A stretch of DNA of 54,878 nt from PUPG01 sp041686485. Its GTDB lineage: Bacteria; Bacteroidota; Bacteroidia; Bacteroidales; UBA7960. Location of the stretch: NCBI GenBank assembly GCA_041686485.1, contig JAWLDT010000011.1, positions 1 to 54,878 of the forward strand. Direction: 5' to 3'. The position numbers and the translations under genes were made by a program. The notes under the pieces are model-generated. The model did not search any database. It had not been told where the DNA came from and worked only from the letters and a program-made list of their open reading frames with translations. Below, piece by piece: positions 42,203 through 51,478 of this stretch (its first letter is position 1; the number at the start of each line of letters is the position of its first letter).

Positions 42203-43600
42203 ATGAAAAACAAATATATTGACCTGATCGAGCAAACATTTGATTTTCCCCAGGAAGAGTTCAAGGTTATTGATAATGAACTATACTTTCATGACATATG
42301 CATGATGGACCTGGTTAAACAATATGGCACACCGCTTAAGATTAGTTATCTGCCCAAAATCAGTCAGCAGATACAAAAAGCAAAACGGATGTTCAATGTA
42401 GCCATGGCCAAAGTAGACTATAATGGTGAATATCATTATTGTTATTGTACCAAGAGTTCCCATTTCAGTTTTGTACTGCAGGAAGCATTAAAGAACGACA
42501 TCCATATTGAAACATCTTCCGCATTTGACATTTTTATTGTTGAAGAACTTCTGCGGCTTGGCCTCATCGACAGATCCAGGTATATCATATGCAATGGTTT
42601 TAAGCAACCACTTTACACACAAAAAATCAGTGAACTGGTAAACAATGGTTTTGAGAATACGATCCCTGTACTGGACAACAAAAGTGAAATCAATATATAC
42701 GAACAACTGGTCCGTAAAGAGAAACGATGCAAACTTGGTATCCGGATTGCTTCGGAGGAAGAACCCATGTTTGAATTTTATACCTCACGCCTGGGAATAC
42801 GATATAAGGATATAGTACCGTTCTACAAGGACAAAATCCATTCCGACCCTCGTTTCGAGCTGAAAATGCTTCACTTCTTTATCAATACCGGTATAAAGGA
42901 CAATGCCTATTACTGGAACGAGTTGATAAAATGTGTCAATGTTTACTGTGAACTCAAGAAAATCTGCCCGGAGCTCGATAGTTTGAATATTGGAGGCGGA
43001 TTCCCGATCAAAACGTCACTGGGTTTTGATTATGATTACGAATATATGACGGAAGAGATCATTTCTCAGATAAAAAATATATGCAACCAGAATAATGTTC
43101 CGGAGCCAACTATTTTTACTGAATTTGGCATTTTCACAGTCGGTGAAAGTGGCGCCGTCATCTACTCCATTCTGGATCAGAAACAGCAAAATGACAGAGA
43201 GTTGTGGAATATGATCGACAGCAGTTTTATGACAACCCTGCCAGATACCTGGGCAATCAAACAACGGTTCATTCTGCTTGCATTAAATAACTGGGATTCA
43301 GAATATGAACGTATCAACCTGGGAGGGTTGACCTGTGACAGTCAGGATTATTACAACGCCGAATCACATGCAAATGCTGTGTTTCTCCCCAAAATAAGGG
43401 ACAAGATGCCCCAGTATATCGGTATGTTTCATACCGGAGCCTACCAGGAGACCCTTGGCGGTTTTGGGGGCCTGCAACATTGTTTAATACCCGCACCCAA
43501 AATGGTTATCATAGATACCGATGAAGAGGGTGAATTGAGCACCAAGCTTTTTGCCAAAGAACAAAGTTACAAGTCTATGCTTAGAACACTGGGCTTTTAA
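42203..43600 (+). CDS. Arginine decarboxylase-like PLP enzyme (fold type III)
   Basis: A 465-residue Orn/DAP/Arg decarboxylase family 2 enzyme of the compact Bacteroidota type. PLP Lys84 is in HYCYCTKSSHF, the glycine loop is SLNIGGGFPIK, and VFLPKIRDKMPQYIGMFHTG and AYQETLGGFGG close the active site. By similarity it would make agmatine from arginine for polyamines. It is shorter than E. coli SpeA (about 650) and lacks that enzyme's extra domains. Carboxynorspermidine-type or lysine activity cannot be excluded by eye. The gene stands alone between lepB and ftsK. Confidence 0.82.
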   Translation: MKNKYIDLIEQTFDFPQEEFKVIDNELYFHDICMMDLVKQYGTPLKISYLPKISQQIQKAKRMFNVAMAKVDYNGEYHYCYCTKSSHFSFVLQEALKNDIHIETSSAFDIFIVEELLRLGLIDRSRYIICNGFKQPLYTQKISELVNNGFENTIPVLDNKSEINIYEQLVRKEKRCKLGIRIASEEEPMFEFYTSRLGIRYKDIVPFYKDKIHSDPRFELKMLHFFINTGIKDNAYYWNELIKCVNVYCELKKICPELDSLNIGGGFPIKTSLGFDYDYEYMTEEIISQIKNICNQNNVPEPTIFTEFGIFTVGESGAVIYSILDQKQQNDRELWNMIDSSFMTTLPDTWAIKQRFILLALNNWDSEYERINLGGLTCDSQDYYNAESHANAVFLPKIRDKMPQYIGMFHTGAYQETLGGFGGLQHCLIPAPKMVIIDTDEEGELSTKLFAKEQSYKSMLRTLGF

Positions 43601-43612
43601 CCCCTGTTTTCT

Positions 43613-43620
43613 TATTTTTG
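43613..43620 (+). promoter_or_regulatory. Candidate -7 box of ftsK
   Basis: TATTTTTG matches TAnnTTTG. It is 25 nt before the ATG at 43645, right after the decarboxylase stop. No convincing -33 element. Confidence 0.25.
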
Positions 43621-43644
43621 CTTATAAACACCAACGCACCTAAC

Positions 43645-46164
43645 ATGACGGAAAAGTCGGAAAGGTATCAGAAAAACACCTTCAAGGAAAAACAAAGCCG
43701 CCAAAAATTCGATGACACAGAAGGCAGAGACATCGGATGGTATTCGGTAAAGGACTTTTTTACAGACAAACGATTTGTTAAAGTTTGGGGCCTGTTTTTT
43801 ATGCTATTGGCCGTTTTTTTGTTACTGGCTTTTGTCTCATACCTGTTTAGCTGGAAAGCTGATGATAGCATGCTTGATGGCCGTACCCTGAATTGGGGCC
43901 TGCTTACGGATACAAGCGTTGAAGTACAAAATATGATGGGCAGGCTTGGTGCTATAACTGCTAATTTGTTTATTAAACAAGGCCTGGGCATAGGAGCTTT
44001 TCTCATTGTGGTTATCCTGTTTTCTCTGGGAATACATATGCTTTTCAGCACCCGTTTGTTTTCCATGAAGAAAACCATCGGCTTCTCACTCTTTTTTATA
44101 ATATGGTTTTCCATATTCTTTGGCTACGCATTGCCCGAAGGAGAACTGCTGATATTAAGTGGTATTTTTGGCTATGAAGGTGCCTTATGGTTGAACGGTT
44201 TACTTGGAGTGGCTGGTACAGCCCTTTTGCTGCTGTTCTCAATGGGATGCTTCATAATCATTGCCTACGACCCGAACTTTCAGGCACTGGGAAAATTCTT
44301 TGCCGGGCTTTTTACCAGCAAACCTGCCACCACTAAAGCCGAAGGAGATGATGTGGAACTCACAAACAAATGGCCGGGTGATGCCGATGCTACAGCATCT
44401 TCAGATGAATCCGCATCTTCGGATCAGCAGGAACAACACAAGGACAGTGACCATCAACCGGATGATCAAACCGAAAATGAAGGCAACAAGCCCCTGGAAT
44501 TGGATACAGAAACAGGCGGGAAAGAAGAAACAAAAACGGATGGTAACCCTGAATGGGAGTTTGAGGTAGCCGATGGAAAGGTAACGGGAAGTGATTACCA
44601 GTCAATTGAAGATCCGTATCATACAGATGGTATAGAAGAAACGCAGGTTTCGCGAAGGCAGGAATATGATCCCACCCTTGACCTCCCGCGCTATAAGAAG
44701 CCAGGACTGGAACTTCTTGACAACCATGGTAGTGGTACTATTCAAATCAATAAAGAAGAGCTGGAGGAAAACAAAAACAAGATCATTGATACCCTGAAAA
44801 ATTATGCCATCGATATTGATAAGATAAAAGCTACCGTGGGCCCGACGGTAACACTTTATGAAATCGTGCCGGCACCGGGTATACGTATCTCCAAAATCAA
44901 AAACCTGGAGAATGACATTGCCCTCAGCCTCTCCGCTTTAGGTATACGGATTATAGCGCCCATCCCGGGCAAAGGGACGATCGGTATTGAAGTGCCCAAC
45001 AGCAACCCGGAAATTGTGTCGATGAAGTCGATTCTTAGCAGTGATCGCTTTCAAAATTCCTCTTATGATTTACCTATTGGACTGGGCAAAACCATTGCCA
45101 ATGAAACCTTTATCGCCGACCTGACCAAAATGCCGCATTTGCTGATGGCAGGTGCTACCGGACAGGGAAAATCAGTGGGGCTGAATGCCATCATGACCTC
45201 CATTCTGTATAAGAAACACCCGGCCTATGTAAAGTTTGTGCTGGTAGACCCCAAGAAGGTAGAACTTAACCTGTTCTCCAAGATAGAAAGACATTTCCTG
45301 GCAAAGCTTCCCGATGCAGAAGAGGCCATCGTAACAGAAACAAAGCAGGTGATCAGGACGATCAATTCGCTTTGTGTTGAAATGGACAACCGTTACGATC
45401 TGCTCAAAGATGCTCAGGCGAGGAACATAAAAGAATACAATGCCAAGTTCATTGCCAGACGGCTAAACCCGAATCTGGGACATCGTTTTTTGCCCTTTAT
45501 TATTCTTTTTGTTGATGAGTTTGCAGACCTGATCATGACGGCGGGCAAGGAAATAGAGCTGCCTATTGCCCGTTTAGCTCAGTTGGCAAGGGCTGTTGGT
45601 ATACACCTGATCATTGCAACCCAACGGCCTTCGGTGAACATCATTACCGGAACCATCAAGGCCAATTTCCCTGCCAGGATTGCCTTCCGTGTGACATCCA
45701 GGGTTGACTCCCGGACTATCCTCGACACAGGTGGGGCTGACCAGCTGGTCGGACGTGGTGATATGCTGCTGTCAACAGGAAGCGACCTGCTGCGACTGCA
45801 ATGCGCCTTTATCGATGCCCCGGAAATAGAGCGAATCACTGAATATATTGGCGAACAAAAAGCCTATCCCGATGCCTTCCACCTGCCCGAATACCTTGAA
45901 GATGAAACCCCACCTTCAGATAATGGTGACCCGTCAGAACGTGATGACCTGTTTGAAGAAGCAGCGCGGGTAGTTGTTGCCACGCAGCAAGGTTCAACCT
46001 CACTCATTCAGCGAAAGCTGAAACTGGGGTACAACCGTGCAGGCCGAATTATTGACCAACTGGAAGCCGCAGGCATTGTCGGCCCGTTCGAAGGCAGTAA
46101 AGCCAGAGAAGTAAGGATCAAAGATGAGATGAGTCTGGAAGACATTCTAAAAAATAAAGATTAA
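43645..46164 (+). CDS. ftsK: DNA translocase FtsK
   Basis: Septal DNA pump that clears chromosome dimers during division. From the ATG at 43645 it has 839 residues: four to five membrane helices (about 40-205), an acidic Gln/Asp-rich linker (about 215-340), and the RecA-like motor with Walker A GATGQGKS (503-510) and FVDEFADLIM. A winged-helix gamma domain at the C-terminus (TSLIQRKLKLGYNRAGRIID, then QLEAAGIVGPF) would read oriented KOPS-like sites. A TTG at 43618 would add nine residues but is inside the promoter box. Confidence 0.96.
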   Translation: MTEKSERYQKNTFKEKQSRQKFDDTEGRDIGWYSVKDFFTDKRFVKVWGLFFMLLAVFLLLAFVSYLFSWKADDSMLDGRTLNWGLLTDTSVEVQNMMGRLGAITANLFIKQGLGIGAFLIVVILFSLGIHMLFSTRLFSMKKTIGFSLFFIIWFSIFFGYALPEGELLILSGIFGYEGALWLNGLLGVAGTALLLLFSMGCFIIIAYDPNFQALGKFFAGLFTSKPATTKAEGDDVELTNKWPGDADATASSDESASSDQQEQHKDSDHQPDDQTENEGNKPLELDTETGGKEETKTDGNPEWEFEVADGKVTGSDYQSIEDPYHTDGIEETQVSRRQEYDPTLDLPRYKKPGLELLDNHGSGTIQINKEELEENKNKIIDTLKNYAIDIDKIKATVGPTVTLYEIVPAPGIRISKIKNLENDIALSLSALGIRIIAPIPGKGTIGIEVPNSNPEIVSMKSILSSDRFQNSSYDLPIGLGKTIANETFIADLTKMPHLLMAGATGQGKSVGLNAIMTSILYKKHPAYVKFVLVDPKKVELNLFSKIERHFLAKLPDAEEAIVTETKQVIRTINSLCVEMDNRYDLLKDAQARNIKEYNAKFIARRLNPNLGHRFLPFIILFVDEFADLIMTAGKEIELPIARLAQLARAVGIHLIIATQRPSVNIITGTIKANFPARIAFRVTSRVDSRTILDTGGADQLVGRGDMLLSTGSDLLRLQCAFIDAPEIERITEYIGEQKAYPDAFHLPEYLEDETPPSDNGDPSERDDLFEEAARVVVATQQGSTSLIQRKLKLGYNRAGRIIDQLEAAGIVGPFEGSKAREVRIKDEMSLEDILKNKD

Positions 46165-46192
46165 CCATCAACAAATCTGAAAAATAACACAA

Positions 46193-46849
46193 ATGTCATC
46201 TATTTCCATCATAACCACAGCCTTGTTATTGCTCTCTTTTCAGGCACAGGAGAGTGATCCCCCCATGCCCTATGAAGAAAAGGCGGAGGAGATTCTCAGT
46301 GAAGCCGGCACACTTATTCAGGAGCTTAACGCCCTTCATCTGACATTTGCCTATACCGCCGAAAATGCCCCACACAGCATTGATGATGAAACAGACGGAT
46401 ACCTATACAGCAGTGGAGACAAATATTACATGAAGGTGGGCCAGAATCATTTTATCTCTGACGGGCAAACCGCCTGGTCTTACCTTGAAGATGTCAATGA
46501 AGTACACATCAGCCGTGCGGAAGACACCCAACAGGCGCTAACGCCAACCTCCATACTTTCCGATTTCCGGGATGACTTTCGGGTGAAATGGATAAGGGAA
46601 GAATCCCACAATGGCAGAGACACCCATGTCATTGATCTTATGCCGGAAGAACCACATGCATTTTACAAATACCGCGTCGGCATAGACAAGGAGCGAAAAC
46701 GGCTTGTGTATACCATTGCCTATGACCGTGATGGTGGTGAGTATCGTTATGAAGTCTTGACCTATAATACGAATCCTGACATTCCGGAAGGAACCTTTAG
46801 TTTTGACCCCGAAGAGTACCCTGATATCGAGGTTGTTGATCTTCGGTAA
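46193..46849 (+). CDS. LolA-like outer-membrane lipoprotein carrier protein
   Basis: A 218-residue periplasmic protein with a short signal sequence (ISIITTALLLLSFQAQ). The body follows the LolA/LolB pattern: KAEEILSEAGTLIQELNALH, a DGYLYSSGDKYYMKVGQNHF hairpin, the signature ISDGQTAWSYLED, and HVIDLMPEEPHAFYKYRV. It probably carries lipoproteins to the outer membrane or is a lipid-binding relative. It follows ftsK after 28 nt, the common Bacteroidota order. Its stop abuts the convergent LysM gene stop (TAATTA) with no gap. Confidence 0.85.
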   Translation: MSSISIITTALLLLSFQAQESDPPMPYEEKAEEILSEAGTLIQELNALHLTFAYTAENAPHSIDDETDGYLYSSGDKYYMKVGQNHFISDGQTAWSYLEDVNEVHISRAEDTQQALTPTSILSDFRDDFRVKWIREESHNGRDTHVIDLMPEEPHAFYKYRVGIDKERKRLVYTIAYDRDGGEYRYEVLTYNTNPDIPEGTFSFDPEEYPDIEVVDLR

Positions 46850-49003
46850 TTACTCACCTTTATCTGTCAACTTTATGGGTTTCTGTACCTCCACACGGGT
46901 ATAATCCTGAATTCTATAGATAAATGTGTGCTGGTTTTCGTAGCCACTTTCATCCCCCAATGGCTGCTTAAATATAAACGGGCTGTTATAACCCAATTGA
47001 TTCAGCAGGGTCATACAACGGGCAAACTCATTGCCATATTCCATCAGGGCATTAAAGAAGAAATAGGCGGTCTGTACACCTTTGAATGCATCATCATCCG
47101 GTTCGGTAAGAAACATTCTACGGTACTCCTTTACGAACGACCGGATATACGGATCCTGATAATCATAATAGTTTGAAGTAAAGATATGCACTTTTAGATC
47201 TTGCAGGTAGTCAATCTCTATACTGGTATAATTTTGCCATTCAGGTATGCCGAATATAGAAATATCATACTCACTGCGTTTACCGTGTAACTGCCTGAGG
47301 TAATTCGACAGGAAAGGTTCGCCACTGATCAGGGTGATCAATACATTTTTCCTGTCCCGTCGCATTTTATCTTTAACACCTTCCATCCCTTCGGACCGGT
47401 AAATCACTTCATTGACATTGGCCGGACGTGGTACGACCTGTTGACGTATACCACTACGACGGGTTGCCGGGACTCTTGTAGAAGCCGTATCGGGCATGAC
47501 AGGCAGGTTTGTGCGTCTGCTACCCACCAGGGTGCTATCAAAGTAATAGCCATTCACCCGGGCCAGGTTAAGGCTGTCATAAAAATGATTCACCGTTGCT
47601 ACCCGTGTCAGCAGGGTATCCTGGAAAGACTCAATAATATCAACAGCACCGGGCTGATTGTTGTGAACGATAATGATATTCTGTTTTGGGTAATTCTGTG
47701 CTACATAGCCGGCAACTTCCTGCAACATGGCATCCAGTGAAGGCATGGCATTAAACAGGCCGGGATAGCCGCTTAGCTGCTGCTGATCGGGCAAAAGCGG
47801 CGAAACAACAGGAATGTCATGTTTTTCAGCTTCTGCCGTTACATACTGCAAAGACTGCCGGAAAAAGGGTCCGATAATCAGATCCAGCTCTTCAAAATCA
47901 TCCCTGGCGGTAACAGCCCTGGCTTTGTCCATATCCCGGCACACATCATACACATGAAGGGTTATATCAACATCACGCTGACGAATGGAATCAAGTGCCA
48001 GTAAAACACCATGGTAATAAGACAGAAAACTGAATGATTTATAATCAAGAGAAAGATCTTCCTGTGGTTCAAAAAGATTTATGTTGTCGCCAAACAGTCC
48101 GGTCATCAGCGCATCCGGCAGGGTAACCCTGAAATCATTGGGTAACACTAAAGAATCAAAAGGCATGGCCACCTCTTCCAGGTAAAGAGGGATAAGCAGC
48201 GCTACGTCATAATGGTCTTCTACATCCGGCTCATAGCAATAATCGTCAATCGACTCAGGCTCATCCACATGCATGTCAGGCGGAAGGAAGATAAACCTGC
48301 CTGGTGGATCCGGTTCGGTTTTTTCCCCCACATCTTCCCTGAGAGGTACACGAATCTGCTGACCGGCCCTGAGTCCTTCTTCAATCCCGGGATTCATCTC
48401 ATCAAGGGCCTCTACGGTGAGATCAAACTCACGGGAAATGGCAAACTTTGTCTCACCCGGTGATACGGTATACAGCCGGTAGTCTCTTTCTCCGCCGTGA
48501 TCAGGTTGAACTGGTATTTTCAGCACTTGTGCTACCTTGAGGCCTTCTCTGGCTTGCGGGTTATAAAACAGTATCTCTTCAATGGCAGTACCATACTGGC
48601 GGGATAAGCCGTAAAGTGTTTCCTGCGGTTTCACCTCATGCTCAATAAACTCATTGTCGAAATCCGGCGGCACCATTCCGGTCTTCACCCCGGGATCTTC
48701 CTCCTCCCGGGTTACGTCACTCTCCTCCACGGGGATTCGTATGATCTGGTCATAACGTAACCCGTCGCGGATTTCCGGATTTTCTTCAATGATCACCTCC
48801 TGCTCTACTCCATAGGCGCGGGCTATCGAATACAGTGTTTGTCCCTGCAATACCGCATGCAGGTAGTATTCTTCGCCATCAATGGTCTGTGGGGTTGTGG
48901 ATACGTTGGTTATTTCCACCTCCTGTGTTTCCTGGGCAGAAACCGTTAGTAACAGGCAACCAAACAGAAGGCCAACCAGTATGTATACAGGTTGTTTAAG
49001 CAT
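46850..49003 (-). CDS. LysM-repeat protein with periplasmic-binding-like domain
   Basis: A 717-residue exported protein: signal peptide (1-23), then three LysM modules at about 46-92, 119-165 and 181-227 (HAVLQGQTLYSIARAYGV, HEVKPQETLYGLSRQYGT, YTVSPGETKFAISREFDL). From about 260 to the end is a type-1 periplasmic-binding fold (DVALLIPLYLEEVAMPFDSL, LIIGPFFRQSLQYVTAEAEK, FKGVQTAYFFFNALMEYG). LysM modules should hold it on peptidoglycan, and the binding-like domain resembles LpoA/amino-acid receptor folds that control penicillin-binding proteins. That role is inference. Confidence 0.85.
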   Translation of the reverse strand: MLKQPVYILVGLLFGCLLLTVSAQETQEVEITNVSTTPQTIDGEEYYLHAVLQGQTLYSIARAYGVEQEVIIEENPEIRDGLRYDQIIRIPVEESDVTREEEDPGVKTGMVPPDFDNEFIEHEVKPQETLYGLSRQYGTAIEEILFYNPQAREGLKVAQVLKIPVQPDHGGERDYRLYTVSPGETKFAISREFDLTVEALDEMNPGIEEGLRAGQQIRVPLREDVGEKTEPDPPGRFIFLPPDMHVDEPESIDDYCYEPDVEDHYDVALLIPLYLEEVAMPFDSLVLPNDFRVTLPDALMTGLFGDNINLFEPQEDLSLDYKSFSFLSYYHGVLLALDSIRQRDVDITLHVYDVCRDMDKARAVTARDDFEELDLIIGPFFRQSLQYVTAEAEKHDIPVVSPLLPDQQQLSGYPGLFNAMPSLDAMLQEVAGYVAQNYPKQNIIIVHNNQPGAVDIIESFQDTLLTRVATVNHFYDSLNLARVNGYYFDSTLVGSRRTNLPVMPDTASTRVPATRRSGIRQQVVPRPANVNEVIYRSEGMEGVKDKMRRDRKNVLITLISGEPFLSNYLRQLHGKRSEYDISIFGIPEWQNYTSIEIDYLQDLKVHIFTSNYYDYQDPYIRSFVKEYRRMFLTEPDDDAFKGVQTAYFFFNALMEYGNEFARCMTLLNQLGYNSPFIFKQPLGDESGYENQHTFIYRIQDYTRVEVQKPIKLTDKGE

Positions 49004-49062
49004 ATACAGGCTATTTATTTATAATACGACCGAAAGGGGTCATTCATTGCAAAAGTACAAAA

Positions 49063-50592
49063 CTATTCCCATTCTATCGTTGCCGGTGGTTTCGAGCTGA
49101 TATCATAGACCACACGGTTTACGCCCCTTACATTGTTAATGATATCATTACTTACCTGTGCCAGAAAATCGTATGGCAGATGCACCCAGTCGGCAGTCAT
49201 TCCGTCAGTTGAGCCAACTGCCCGGAGGGCAACAACTTTTTCGTAAGTACGTTCGTCTCCCATCACGCCCACGGTATCTACCGGCAGCAGGATAGCAGCG
49301 GCCTGCCACACTTTATCATAAAGACCAGTATTTTTAAGGGCTTTAATAAAATAATGATCTACTTCCTGGGTTATCCGCACTTTTTCGGCGGTGACCTCAC
49401 CCAGGATGCGAATGGCCAGGCCGGGGCCGGGAAACGGGTGACGTCCGAGAATATGTGGTGGCACCCCAAGACGATGACCGACTTTTCTAACCTCATCCTT
49501 AAACAGTGCATTTAGTGGTTCAACCACCTTCATGTTCATCATGTCAGGTAAGCCGCCAACATTGTGATGAGACTTAATGGTAACCGAGGGACCGTTCACC
49601 GACACCGATTCTATCACATCCGGATAAATGGTCCCCTGGGCAAGCCATACCACATCCTGAATTCTTCCGGCCTCATCGTCAAAAACCTCTATAAAAGTAC
49701 GTCCGACAGCCTTCCGCTTCTCTTCAGGATCAGTTTTTCCTTTAAGGGCATTCAGAAACAGATCAGCAGCACGTACACCATGTACGTTAAGGCCCATATC
49801 TTTATAGGAATCAAGCACTTCTTCAAATTCATTCATGCGAAGGAGGCCGTTATCCACAAAAATACAGTGAAGCTGTGTGCCAATGGCCTGATGCAGAAGC
49901 ATAGCCGCCACAGATGAATCTACTCCGCCTGACAGCCCAAGGACAACCTTGTCATCACCGATCTGACGCTGAAGGTTGGCAACCGTGATTTCTATAAAGG
50001 ACTCCGGCGTCCAGTCCTGAGCGCATCCGCAAATCTCCACAACAAAATTTTTCAGTAGTTGTAATCCCTGTGTGGTATGATATACTTCAGGATGAAACTG
50101 CAATCCAAAAACCATGTTATCGGGCGATTTGAACGCAGCTACAGCATGATCGTTGGTACGGGCGATCAGGGCGTAATCATCCGGCAAGCGGGTAATGCTG
50201 TCGGCATGGGACATCCATACCTGTGAGCCGGCTTCGATACCCCCGAATAATGCCTCGCCGGAAGTAACAGACGATAATGCCGCACGGCCATATTCCCGCG
50301 TGGATGAAGGCATGACATCTCCGCTCTGCATAACCGTGATCAATTGGGCACCATAACAGATACCCAGTACCGGAAGTTTGCCCATAGCCCAGGAAATATC
50401 GGGTCTTAAAGCCTGGCTGTCAAGTACGCTAAACGGGCTGCCCGATAGGATAACACCTTTATAGTGCTCGTCAGGTTGTGGCTGATATGAATAAGGACGG
50501 ATTTCACAATAGACATTTAGTTCCCTTACGCGCCTGGCGATTAATTGGGTATACTGGGAACCAAAATCAAGGATCAGGATCTTATCTTGCAT
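49063..50592 (-). CDS. guaA: GMP synthase (glutamine-hydrolysing)
   Basis: Converts XMP to GMP with glutamine and ATP. The 509-residue protein has a class I glutamine amidotransferase domain (ILDFGSQYTQLIARRVREL, nucleophile Cys in GICYGAQL, HPEVYHT), an ATP pyrophosphatase domain with the P-loop VVLGLSGGVDSSVAAML, and the dimer domain ending in the family-typical PPATIEWE. It starts at ATG 50592, divergent from the YggS gene over 99 nt, and follows no operon partner. Confidence 0.96.
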   Translation of the reverse strand: MQDKILILDFGSQYTQLIARRVRELNVYCEIRPYSYQPQPDEHYKGVILSGSPFSVLDSQALRPDISWAMGKLPVLGICYGAQLITVMQSGDVMPSSTREYGRAALSSVTSGEALFGGIEAGSQVWMSHADSITRLPDDYALIARTNDHAVAAFKSPDNMVFGLQFHPEVYHTTQGLQLLKNFVVEICGCAQDWTPESFIEITVANLQRQIGDDKVVLGLSGGVDSSVAAMLLHQAIGTQLHCIFVDNGLLRMNEFEEVLDSYKDMGLNVHGVRAADLFLNALKGKTDPEEKRKAVGRTFIEVFDDEAGRIQDVVWLAQGTIYPDVIESVSVNGPSVTIKSHHNVGGLPDMMNMKVVEPLNALFKDEVRKVGHRLGVPPHILGRHPFPGPGLAIRILGEVTAEKVRITQEVDHYFIKALKNTGLYDKVWQAAAILLPVDTVGVMGDERTYEKVVALRAVGSTDGMTADWVHLPYDFLAQVSNDIINNVRGVNRVVYDISSKPPATIEWE

Positions 50593-50667
50593 GATGCAAA
50601 GATAATTATATGTTCTTTTCTTTTAACAAGGGTTCGGCAAAAGCAGGGGAAGTTTTTGGGGAATCAT

Positions 50668-50675
50668 TATTTTTG
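50668..50675 (+). promoter_or_regulatory. Candidate -7 box of the YggS gene
   Basis: TATTTTTG matches TAnnTTTG and lies 17 nt before the ATG at 50692, so the leader would be very short. TTTG at 50655-50658 is too close for a normal -33 element. Confidence 0.3.
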
Positions 50676-50691
50676 TGAAAAAAAGCGACAT

Positions 50692-51369
50692 ATGGCTGAT
50701 ATAGAAAAATTAAAAACATTATTTGAGGAACTTCCGGACGGAGTGAAACTGATTGCGGTAAGCAAAACCAAACCGGCAGAGGAGATCATGGAACTGTATA
50801 ATGCCGGCCACCGTATATTTGGTGAAAGCAAAGCACAGGAACTGATCGCCAAGCAGGAGGTATTGCCAAAAGATATTGAGTGGCACATGGTAGGTCACTT
50901 GCAAACCAATAAAGTAAAATACCTGGTTCCCTTCGTTACCCTGATACATTCTGTTGACAGTCTGAAACTACTGAAAGAGATTAACAAGCAGGGGCGTAAA
51001 CATGACCGGGTGATACCTTGTCTCTTGCAGATGCATATAGCCGAAGAAAGCTCCAAGTTTGGGCTTGATTATGAAGAAACCTGTGACCTGCTTGAAAGCG
51101 ACGTTTACCGCGAAATGCAACATGTCGAGATCCTGGGCTTAATGGGCATGGCGACATTTACCAGCGACAATGAAAAAATACGCAAGGAGTTCCGGCAACT
51201 CCGCCAACACTTTTCCAACTTGCGCAAAAAGTATTTCTCCGGCAAGGAGAATTTTAGTGAGATATCTATGGGGATGTCTTCAGATTATCAACTGGCTATT
51301 GAGGAAGGCAGTACGATGGTACGTATTGGCAGCAGCATATTTGGTGAACGGCAAACCAGTGAGACTTAA
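50692..51369 (+). CDS. YggS/PLPBP family PLP-binding protein
   Basis: A 225-residue single-domain PLP barrel that balances vitamin B6 and amino-acid pools and has no known catalysis. PLP-binding Lys25 lies in IAVSKTKPAEEI. Also visible are GESKAQELIAKQEVLP, HMVGHLQTNKVKYLVP, EILGLMGMATF and the C-terminal SMGMSSDYQLAIEEGSTMVR. The ATG at 50692 gives the family length. A longer reading to 50545 overlaps guaA and is not credible. The gene is followed by pckA after 109 nt with its own promoter. Confidence 0.94.
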   Translation: MADIEKLKTLFEELPDGVKLIAVSKTKPAEEIMELYNAGHRIFGESKAQELIAKQEVLPKDIEWHMVGHLQTNKVKYLVPFVTLIHSVDSLKLLKEINKQGRKHDRVIPCLLQMHIAEESSKFGLDYEETCDLLESDVYREMQHVEILGLMGMATFTSDNEKIRKEFRQLRQHFSNLRKKYFSGKENFSEISMGMSSDYQLAIEEGSTMVRIGSSIFGERQTSET

Positions 51370-51386
51370 AAAAACAGGACAAGCCA

Positions 51387-51418
51387 TTGTTTGCGTTGCA
51401 TGTTTTTTCTTACTTTTG
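51387..51418 (+). promoter_or_regulatory. Promoter of pckA
   Basis: TACTTTTG at 51411-51418 fits TAnnTTTG. A TTG at 51387-51389 is 21 nt upstream, and TTTG at 51390-51393 is 17 nt upstream. Transcription would begin near 51425, leaving a leader of about 54 nt. Confidence 0.4.
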
Positions 51419-51478
51419 GAACCAACCTGATATAACCAAATAATTCAACTTTAAAAACACCAATACATAACACCAACC

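Noticed and set aside
50545..50691. Longer N-terminus of the YggS-family protein
   Set aside because: It would overlap divergent guaA by 48 nt and make the protein 49 residues longer than the family. The -7 box at 50668 also lies inside it.
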